Assembly: GCA_958295925.1 (NCBI GenBank)
Contig: OY282384.1
Span: 189,572-253,571 of the forward strand
From: an uncultured Acidimicrobiales bacterium
Lineage (GTDB): Bacteria > Actinomycetota > Acidimicrobiia > Acidimicrobiales > CATQHL01
Direction of reading: 5' to 3'
Length of the DNA: 64,000 nt
The position numbers and the translations under genes are program-made. Positions 25,652-32,725 of this stretch are shown piece after piece; the first letter of the stretch is position 1; each line of letters begins with the position of its first letter. The notes beneath the pieces are model-generated. The model was not told where the DNA came from, made no database searches, and saw nothing but the letters and a program-made list of their open reading frames with translations.

Positions 25652-26680
25652 ATGAAATCACTAATGCTCAAGATGGCGGTGATCGGCGGCGCAGTCGCCA
25701 TCGTCACCAGCGTCGCCTTGGTCGCCGGCTACATGCTGGTGCTGGACCCCTGGATCAGCGACCTGAGAGCGCCGCCGGCCCAGAAGCTGGCGCAGAGCAT
25801 CGACAAGTCGGCGGACAAGACCCGCACGCTGGGTGGGTCCTTCGCCCGGATCAGCCGGGACCGGGGCATCCAAGAGAACACAGCACACATCCAACAGACC
25901 CGAGCGAACGAAAGCCGCATCGAGGCGCTGCAGGCCGAGGAGGCGGCAGGGCCAGCCCAAGATGCCGCGAGGGCACCCTACGCCGGAACAACACCGAACA
26001 CCGGAAAGATAGAAGGACCCGCTCCCCCGGGAATAGCGAACGCGGCCAGCAGACAAAGCCCGACAACGGGGCAAAGAACCACGGGCAGTGCCGCCCCAGC
26101 GACAACGGGGACGCCCACGCCGACCCCGCCGCCCACCAGGACGCCCAGCCCGATCGAAGCCGCAACCAGTGCAACCGACGAACTGACGCGGAGGCTGGCG
26201 CTGCGCCAGGAGTACTCGCCCACGGCCTACACCAGAGCGGTACGCGCCCTGGCCGAATCCTGGCGACCCCGCTACGAGCAAGCGGAGGATGACTACGAGG
26301 AATTCAGAGCCACACTGGCTGAGACCAGAGCCCTGTCGACGGAAGTCTTCAACCAGATGGACGCCACCGTGGACGAACTCCAGGGTGAACGCCGAGTGGA
26401 CTGGGACGCCTTCGTCCAACGGAGCCGCGACGGCTTCAACGCATGGAACGACAAGGCAGCCATCGCCGAGATAGAAGCGGAAAGAATAATGACCGAGCTG
26501 CGGAACATCAACGCGGAAATCGCGCTGCTGAACATCGACGCCGCCTTCCGGGCGAACCTGTCGACCGCGCCCAACCTCCCGGCTTCGCTGGCCAGCATCA
26601 ATCAAGAACTGGAACGCTTCCAGCGAGAGACGGTGCGTATCGTGGACACCTACCAACCAGCCAACACCGGCCAGGAGTAA
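25652..26680 (+). CDS. Signal-anchored coiled-coil protein
   Basis: 342 residues from ATG 25652 after GAGGAGGAAGACC. Residues 8-32 are a transmembrane segment. A Thr/Pro-rich linker (residues 110-175) separates it from a long helical, coiled-coil domain (180-335) rich in Glu, Ala and Arg. It is predicted to face outside the cytoplasm. The design (anchor, linker, coiled coil) is like the membrane proteins at 425 and 1594. No family recognised; it may be a secretion-channel accessory. Confidence 0.75.
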   Translation: MKSLMLKMAVIGGAVAIVTSVALVAGYMLVLDPWISDLRAPPAQKLAQSIDKSADKTRTLGGSFARISRDRGIQENTAHIQQTRANESRIEALQAEEAAGPAQDAARAPYAGTTPNTGKIEGPAPPGIANAASRQSPTTGQRTTGSAAPATTGTPTPTPPPTRTPSPIEAATSATDELTRRLALRQEYSPTAYTRAVRALAESWRPRYEQAEDDYEEFRATLAETRALSTEVFNQMDATVDELQGERRVDWDAFVQRSRDGFNAWNDKAAIAEIEAERIMTELRNINAEIALLNIDAAFRANLSTAPNLPASLASINQELERFQRETVRIVDTYQPANTGQE

Positions 26681-26712
26681 TCCGCCGAAGCTAGAGGACT
26701 AGCCAAAGCCGG

Positions 26713-26771
26713 CTAAACCGATATAATAAACGGAGGCCGGCAGCGGCTAAAATAGTTTAGTAGGGCTAAAC
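26713..26771 (+). promoter_or_regulatory. Promoter with CTAAAC boxes before the HTH gene
   Basis: CTAAAC (26713-26718) and ATAAAC (26726-26731) at period 13 flank a TATAAT -10 box (26722-26727). Further boxes follow: CTAAAA 26747-26752, an inverted GTTTAG 26755-26760, CTAAAC 26766-26771. A factor bound here would sit on the promoter, as expected for repression. Confidence 0.6.
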
Positions 26772-26871
26772 CCACCATAAGAATCCCCGCGGGAAAGACT
26801 CCCACCCAGGCAGGGCAGGCCAGCCAGACACGGCCGAGCTACGACCAACCCAGCGAGGTAGGGCACGATAG

Positions 26872-27453
26872 ATGCCGAAGCAGCCGTACCACAACCACCC
26901 GATCTGCCAGGAGATCCGCAATCTCATGGCGACCGGGAACATCGGCACCTCCGAGCTGGCCAGCCGCTGCGCCATGAGCAAAGGCAACGTATCCCAATAC
27001 CGCCTGGGGTATAGACTGCCCCAGCCCCACCTGATGGACACCTTCCGGCAAGCCATCCTGGAAATCCAGGAGGAACGGAACGGCCAGGAAAGGGCCGGCG
27101 AATCTTCATCCCCGCTGTCCGAACCCGAAGCGAACCACTACGCCCGGATCCGGAAGCTGAAAGTCGAAATCTTCCGAGTAGCCGAGCAGCACGACTGGAA
27201 GGTGTTCGGCATCCACGACCGGACCTACTCCGAAGTGGGACTGCTCCTCTGCCGGGACATCATCGTCTTCTGCTCCCTCCGACCGAACTCCCACGAGGCG
27301 TCGGAAGAGGCCAAGAACTACGAGAAGGCCCTAAGCGCAGCCAACGTCCACGTAGAGCTGTGGCACCCCAACAACTGGCCGGCCATCGAAAGGATCCTGG
27401 CCCTGCCGCCGCTGGCGCTGCCGGACGACGAAGAAGACGACTTCGACTACTGA
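26872..27453 (+). CDS. XRE-like HTH protein with nuclease-fold-like C-terminus
   Basis: 193 residues. Residues 10-60 are an HTH of XRE type (GTSELASRCAMSKGNVSQYRLGYRLPQPHL). Residues 90-180 form an alpha/beta domain (WKVFGIHDRTYSEVGLLL, DIIVFCSLRP, EEAKNYEKALSAANVHVELWHPNNWPAIERIL) whose pattern recalls VRR-NUC/PD-(D/E)xK folds, but the acidic-Glu-x-Lys core is not seen. It may be a DNA-binding regulator that kept only the fold. GAGGTAGGGCACGATAG precedes the ATG. The promoter upstream carries CTAAAC boxes, possibly autoregulation. Confidence 0.65.
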   Translation: MPKQPYHNHPICQEIRNLMATGNIGTSELASRCAMSKGNVSQYRLGYRLPQPHLMDTFRQAILEIQEERNGQERAGESSSPLSEPEANHYARIRKLKVEIFRVAEQHDWKVFGIHDRTYSEVGLLLCRDIIVFCSLRPNSHEASEEAKNYEKALSAANVHVELWHPNNWPAIERILALPPLALPDDEEDDFDY

Positions 27454-27519
27454 GTCGATGACTGACCAAGGCACCCTAAGAAAAGCCCCAGCGACCCCCT
27501 GAGACGGCCCCACAGCCCT

Positions 27520-27525
27520 TATAAT
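27520..27525 (+). promoter_or_regulatory. TATAAT -10 box (TATAATAGAAG type)
   Basis: TATAAT followed by AGAAG, as at 51538. It lies 229 bp before the dnaN ATG with no clear -35 box at 17 bp. The rest of the 27454-27753 gap shows no gene I can support. Confidence 0.5.
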
Positions 27526-27753
27526 AGAAGCACAGGGGTCAGACACCACCAAAGCCCCAGAGGCGCCAGAAAACGCCGTTTCAGCAAAGACTCCCCGACC
27601 AAAGAGTAAAGGATTTTAGCATCATGAGACGCTCGAAGACCCCTGCCCGCGGGCCGGTCTCCACCCATGGAGACGACAGCCTCCAGGGCAAGGAGAACAA
27701 TCCCCCACGATGAAACAGCCCACCGAAACGAAGAAGGAGCGAGAACCGACCGA

Positions 27754-28911
27754 ATGAAGATCACCGTCTTACAGGAGAACCTGCACCGCGCCCTGAACCT
27801 GCTGGGCAGCAGCATCTACGAGAACAACGCCCTACCCATCGTCCAGAACGTCCGCCTGGCCACCACCGACCACGGCATGCTGGAATTGACCGCCACGAAT
27901 ATGACCTTCACCATCAGCACCCTCATCGGCGCCCAGGTGGACCGCCAAGGCAGCGTCACCCTCCCGGGCAAAGCCTTCAACGAGCTGGTCGGCTACCTGG
28001 CCGCCGAGAAGGTCGAGATGGAAGTCCCCCAGGACGGCAACCACGCCACCCTGCACCTGACCTGCGCCGGCAACAGGACCGAAATGCACGGCATGCCGGC
28101 CAGCGACTTCCCGCTGCCCCAGGACCTGACCGACCCCGTCGTAGCGACCATGGACGCCGAGGCGTTGACCACCGCGATCAACCGCACCCTGTTCTCCGCG
28201 GCCAAGGAGGAGAGCCGGCCGGTCTTGACCGGACTGAGCCTCCACCTGAAGCCCGAGGGCTTCACCATGGCCTCCGCCGACGGATTCAGACTCTCGGTAC
28301 AACGCAGCGACTTGCTGGAGCCGCCCAGCCACGACGTCCACGCCGTCCTGCCGGCCAAGGCGATGAACGAACTCAACCGCCTGATGCGGCGGGAGGAACA
28401 GCCGGTGACCATCGCCGTGGACCTGGACAACCGCAGCGCCGTCCGCTTCGAGGTGGGCGCCACCACCCTGACCAGCCAGATCCTGCAGGGCGCCTTCCCC
28501 AACTTCGATCAGTTGATCCCCAGGGACCAGAAGACCGCAGTGACCCTGGAACGGGACGGCGTGCAGCGCCGCTTAAGGGCGGCCGCGCTCTTCTCCGGCA
28601 ACGGGACGATACAAATGGAATACTCCCGGGAAGAACCGCCGGCGGACGCCACCGTGGTCACCGACGGCGAATGCGTCGTGTGGGGCAAGGACGAGCAGCT
28701 GGGCGAGACCCGGACGACCATGCCGGTGGAGATGAGCGGCGAGGACAACCGCATCGCCTTCAACGGCAAGTACCTGCAGGAGGCCGTCCAGCACATGAAC
28801 TTCGGGAAGGTGACCCTAGGCATCAACGACCCCGGCAGCCCCGGAGTGTTCCGCGGAGAAGGGGACGACAGCTACGTCCACGTGGTCATGCCCATGTTCG
28901 TCCAGTGGTAG
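27754..28911 (+). CDS. dnaN: DNA polymerase III beta subunit (sliding clamp)
   Basis: 385 residues, ordinary for the family. The start MKITVLQENLHRAL is typical, as are ALPIVQNVRL, LPGKAFNELVGYL, ASDFPL, TGLSLHLKPEGFTMASADGFRLS, IAFNGKYLQEAV and the C-terminal MPMFVQW. The three clamp domains can be traced along the length. AAGGAGCG at 27734-27741 sets ATG 27754; the longer frame from 27667 is not needed. Carriage on a mobile element suggests the element supplies its own processivity factor. A strong terminator follows. Confidence 0.95.
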   Translation: MKITVLQENLHRALNLLGSSIYENNALPIVQNVRLATTDHGMLELTATNMTFTISTLIGAQVDRQGSVTLPGKAFNELVGYLAAEKVEMEVPQDGNHATLHLTCAGNRTEMHGMPASDFPLPQDLTDPVVATMDAEALTTAINRTLFSAAKEESRPVLTGLSLHLKPEGFTMASADGFRLSVQRSDLLEPPSHDVHAVLPAKAMNELNRLMRREEQPVTIAVDLDNRSAVRFEVGATTLTSQILQGAFPNFDQLIPRDQKTAVTLERDGVQRRLRAAALFSGNGTIQMEYSREEPPADATVVTDGECVVWGKDEQLGETRTTMPVEMSGEDNRIAFNGKYLQEAVQHMNFGKVTLGINDPGSPGVFRGEGDDSYVHVVMPMFVQW

Positions 28912-28939
28912 AAGCCGCTGGCCGGTAGAGACCAAAGAG

Positions 28940-28976
28940 AAGGCCGGGGTGGACGCCCCGGCCTTGCTTATTTTTT
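28940..28976. terminator. Rho-independent terminator
   Basis: Ten-bp stem AAGGCCGGGG (28940-28949) and CCCCGGCCTT (28956-28965) followed by GCTTATTTTTT. It ends dnaN and separates it from the convergent T4SS cluster. Confidence 0.9.
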
Positions 28977-29010
28977 CAGCACCGCGTGCTAAGAGAGGGA
29001 GCAGGAAGGC

Positions 29011-30627
29011 CTACGGGGGAACGCCCTGAAGTTGCACGACAAACGGATCAGAGGGCTCACTCCAGATGACTGTACTAACGCCATTCACGACAGCAGTACG
29101 CGAAACCCTAACTTGGACATCCCAGACACTATACAGGCCCACAGAGCCAGCTAACTCATTAGCAACGACCCCGGAGAAACGGAAGTAAGGATCAGAGAGA
29201 CTACCAGCAGGCAGCCATCGACGAGCCCCATCCGGGGGCTCATGACCGCTGTGTGGCCAATAGCGATACTGAATCTGTTCAGAGGGAGTAGCACCAAGAA
29301 CGACGAAAATCCGCCCGATTTCCAGCTTGCCGGAGCCATCTTTAGACTGCTGAGCAGCCCTTATAACAGGTTGGGAGGGACGAGGAACACCTCCAACAAG
29401 AGTAGGGAGCTGAGTAGCAAGAATATCCGTCTCCCAAACGAGAGGCCGCGTCGGCATAGGAGTAGAGCCGGCCGACCGGGCCAGGAGTCCAACCAGAACA
29501 TTCTGGGTAGCGGAACGCCCGAGAACCACGTCATCAAGAGTGCGGACATCCGCAACCTGGAAAACGAAGATGCCGCCAGGTCGACCAGTAAGGTCAACCT
29601 TCCCACCGGTGGGCCAAGGTAAGAAGGGAGGGCTCACCGCCAGCGGGCGGTCGAACCCGTTATATGACCACATACGGTAACGACGGACCGCGCCAGAGGG
29701 AGTGGAACCAGACGGAGTAAGGACAACCTTCTTGTCATCCTCTACCACGAGGCTGAAGCCAGGAGAAGTACCAGTAGCGTTGAAGGATGCCAGGCCACCA
29801 GGCAAACCAGGGACAGACCCCGGAGTCGCGGTATCAGGCGTAGCAGGCACGAAACTACCAGGCAACGCGACAGTACCAGAGGGAGTAGCCAGTCGGACGG
29901 GCAAATCAGTGTTATCAACACACTCAAGACGGAGGTCCTCATTACCAGGGCCCGGGTCCCGAGGGACAGGAGTTCTACAATCGCGCCTCATACCGCCGGA
30001 TCGGGTGGGCGGGACATTAACCTCAGGTGAAGAGCCCAAGTTGCACTCAGCAGCACCCATAGTCTCCAGAGTTAAATCAGCCTGCTGAGTAAGAGGCTGA
30101 TCTTCCAGCCCGGAAAGACGGGTGGCACGCCCGAAGGAATTATAGAGGTGCCACTGCCAATTACGGCAGCGGGAACAATCGTAACCAGGTGTGCAACTGG
30201 AAGCCAAGCTGCGAGGGTTGGCATACGGCCTATTAGGGATACTCTGAGAAGGCCGACAATTGTAAGGGTCACCACAATGCCTGCAAGACTTGCAGGTACA
30301 GCGAGTGCTTCAACGTTCCACACCGCTGGAATTCGTGCGTCAACGCTCACGACAGCGTTCACCGCAAATGTCACAGTCCGAATGGGTGTGACATTGCTGA
30401 CAAGTACCGCAGTCCGCACAGTAGAGATAGACACAGGTCTGCCCGCATTGGCTCGACTGGCCCTCGCAAAAGTAGCGATAACTCACGCGATCGCCAGGAA
30501 CCTCGCCAGGGGGATCCCCACTATGGGGCGGCTCCCCCGCACGCACAGAGGAAGAAGAAGGGGAGAGGGCAAGAACGCCCAAAACCCCCGAGAGGAACAG
30601 AAGTAGAGCAATATACAGAAATCGCAT
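29011..30627 (-). CDS. Cys-rich exported protein with FN3-like domain, interrupted by two in-frame TGA codons
   Basis: A single frame of 539 codons from ATG 30627. Residues 1-30 are a signal peptide (MRFLYIALLLFLSGVLGVLALS). Residues 50-130 contain 15 Cys. Two TGA codons interrupt the frame, at 30342-30340 and 30312-30310, yet the Cys-rich pattern continues unbroken (CKSCRHCG, later CTPGYDCSRC). Each TGA follows Glu-Arg, like the true Cys in GERC, so a Cys or selenocysteine fits. Residues after 400 have a fibronectin-III-like pattern (IQYRYW, WDVQVRV, IWSEPSDPF). No TAG or TAA interrupts it. It is the last gene of the T4SS operon and would be a secreted, disulfide-rich structural or adhesion factor (inference). 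Nonsense mutation or sequencing error remain possible. Confidence 0.7.
30280..30296 (-). promoter_or_regulatory. SECIS-like hairpin 13 nt after the second in-frame TGA
   Basis: On the minus strand CCTGCAA (30296-30290) pairs perfectly with TTGCAGG (30286-30280) around a GTC loop. Twenty nt separate the TGA (30312-30310) from the loop, and the loop begins with G, both in the range described for bacterial selenocysteine insertion elements. It is inside the coding frame, as bacterial elements are. Confidence 0.35.
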
Positions 30628-30630
30628 GAT

Positions 30631-31536
30631 TTAGCGAGCCTCTAGGGCAATAGGTGAGAAGACCTCAAAGTACCAAGAATGAATCACTTCTTCGCCATCC
30701 TCGTCCAGGAGTTCAATCCGCCACTCGCCAGGAGACCAGAGATGGTCCCCAATACCGGTGAGCATCCACGCCACCGGGCCGGTGATAGACCGATGGACGT
30801 TGGTAGAGAACAGCTTCCAGCCAGTAATCAACTGACCGTCGACGAATTCCTGACCAACATAAGACCACCGGACAACCGGGGAGTATTCAAATTCCTGACC
30901 GTCCATGCCAGTAGCATCAAAGCAGATCGCCCAAAAAAGAAAAGGCGCATCTCGGGGCACCCGATCCAGAAGGGGAAGCCCCTCACAGGTTCCAGCATAA
31001 ACCGGATCGAGCCGGTCACTCTGGGCCACAAAGAAACGATGATCTTCGAAGTAGACTTCCAAGCCAGGCAGCTTGCCATAACGAGGAAGCGGCGCAGCCG
31101 TAGGACTAGAAGTAGCGGAAACTGGGGTATCCACAGGTTCCAAAACAACAGACTCAACCAGGTCTAGAACAGGAGTAGCGGTAGGCACAGGAGTAAGAGT
31201 AGGCACCGTCGTCGGCAACTGAACATCCAAGACAGTACGAGGCCCAGCAACCGGGGTGACGGTAGGGGCCACAGGCCGAACGGCAGGAATAGGAGTAGGC
31301 GGGACGCCAGAAGAAGAATAAGGAGAGGGAGAAACCGGAGGCACAGGCGTAAAAGTAGGCCAAGGCGTGGCAGTGATCGGCAGAAAGAAATCGAAGAGCG
31401 GCACCGGACTGGGTTGCTGGACAACAGGATAAACGCCAACTGGGCGAGACGGCCCACAAGCCAAGACAGCCACGACCACGATCACGAGGAGCACAAGAGT
31501 TGGAGAGAAACGGGGCAACCGCCTAGAGTTCCCCAT
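30631..31536 (-). CDS. Lipoprotein of the T4SS cluster
   Basis: 301 residues from ATG 31536, preceded by GGAGGTCGGGTT. The signal (SPTLVLLVIVVVAVLAC) ends in a lipobox with Cys near residue 28. A Pro/Thr-rich linker follows (VAPTVTPVAG, VPTLTPVPTATP). The C-terminal half is beta-rich (WSYVGQEFVDGQLITGWKLF, EWRIELLDEDGEEVIHSWYFEV), plausibly an extracellular beta-sandwich. It overlaps the upstream gene by 14 nt and ends 3 nt before the Cys-rich gene, so all three are one operon. Confidence 0.8.
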   Translation of the reverse strand: MGNSRRLPRFSPTLVLLVIVVVAVLACGPSRPVGVYPVVQQPSPVPLFDFFLPITATPWPTFTPVPPVSPSPYSSSGVPPTPIPAVRPVAPTVTPVAGPRTVLDVQLPTTVPTLTPVPTATPVLDLVESVVLEPVDTPVSATSSPTAAPLPRYGKLPGLEVYFEDHRFFVAQSDRLDPVYAGTCEGLPLLDRVPRDAPFLFWAICFDATGMDGQEFEYSPVVRWSYVGQEFVDGQLITGWKLFSTNVHRSITGPVAWMLTGIGDHLWSPGEWRIELLDEDGEEVIHSWYFEVFSPIALEAR

Positions 31537-32725
31537 AACCCGACCTCCACTCACCATTTTCCAGGACATACTCCCAGCACACAGCGCCATCGAGAGCCGG
31601 GAAATCGAGATGCCAGTTCACAACCAGCCGAGAACCGTCCGGAGCCAAACCAGTAGGAACGCCGGCACAAGATGGCCAACCCTCATCACGGGGAAAGAGA
31701 TCCCAGAGCAGGGAAGAACATTGTTCCGCATGGAAAGCTCGCACTTGGTCGAGCAGCCGCGCCACCTCGGCGACGTTAACCACATTGGCACGAGACCCAC
31801 CGTCGGAAGACAGAGAGGTAACCAAATACTCCCGGAGCTGATAATCACAAGCAGGGAAGCCCAAGCGGTGGACACCACTGTCCAGAACATGAGAACCGAA
31901 ACGAGTAGGACGCACTACGGCCCAAGCCCAGCTGTGCGATTCAGCATCATAGTACCAGCACCCCCCAGGGGTATCACCAGGACCACCCAGGCCGGAAGAA
32001 AAGTGCAGCAGCACATTACCGTCCGAGTCGACACCACTGGGAAGAAGGAAAGGCCGCTTCAGAGAAAAGCGCCGCTCAATCAAGGCCTCGGAAACAACCA
32101 CTTCGTGGACGGAGCCAAAGATACCAGGACAGCCAACCGACAATGCCGCCACCGGGGACCACACGCCAGGAACGCAATCGGCGCGAGCCAATTGAACCTG
32201 AGCAATAAATTCGCCGAGGACAACACCATCAATATCAAATTCCAAAGCAGCCGCCAGGGCGGCAGCACGAAGGGCCTCATCACATGAGGCAGAAAGATAA
32301 CCGGAGGGTAGGTCAATCCAGCGCTGTTCGACAGAAGGACCGACACCCACCAGGGGAACCAGCTCGCCAGCGTCGAAAGTAGGGGTAGGAACAGTCAAAC
32401 CAGCGATAAACTCATCACCAGAATCGCTGGTAAAAGGAAGGACGCCAGTCTCAGGGACAGGGAGCGTAGGGACAGGAGTAGAAGTAGCTGGAACAAATGA
32501 CTGAGCACGCGTCAGAGGAATAAAACCCGACACCGGAACGGGAGTACCAGCCCTCAGGGCCGGAGGAGCGGAATCTACACCATCAGAGACAGGCGCGCTC
32601 CCTGCAGAACAGGCAGCGAAGCCGCACGAAAGGAGAAGCACAAAAAAGAAGGACCACGCCGACCGAGAGCCACCGAACACAAGACCAGCCTCACGAAACA
32701 GTGCAGACAAGCTGCGATTCATCAT
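31523..32725 (-). CDS. Lipoprotein of the T4SS cluster
   Basis: 400 residues if started at ATG 32725 (ATG 32749 and 32722 are alternatives; none has a good Shine-Dalgarno and all overlap the virB4-like stop). Signal segment WSFFFVLLLSCGFAAC ends in a lipobox. A Pro/Thr/Ser linker is followed by a domain with paired Cys (ASCDEALR, ADCVPG, VGCPG, GGCWYYD, ACDYQ, EQCSS, PSCAGV, AVCWEY). It would be displayed at the cell surface. Function unknown; its position inside the T4SS operon suggests channel assembly or contact with the recipient. Confidence 0.75.
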   Translation of the reverse strand: MMNRSLSALFREAGLVFGGSRSAWSFFFVLLLSCGFAACSAGSAPVSDGVDSAPPALRAGTPVPVSGFIPLTRAQSFVPATSTPVPTLPVPETGVLPFTSDSGDEFIAGLTVPTPTFDAGELVPLVGVGPSVEQRWIDLPSGYLSASCDEALRAAALAAALEFDIDGVVLGEFIAQVQLARADCVPGVWSPVAALSVGCPGIFGSVHEVVVSEALIERRFSLKRPFLLPSGVDSDGNVLLHFSSGLGGPGDTPGGCWYYDAESHSWAWAVVRPTRFGSHVLDSGVHRLGFPACDYQLREYLVTSLSSDGGSRANVVNVAEVARLLDQVRAFHAEQCSSLLWDLFPRDEGWPSCAGVPTGLAPDGSRLVVNWHLDFPALDGAVCWEYVLENGEWRSGYGEL

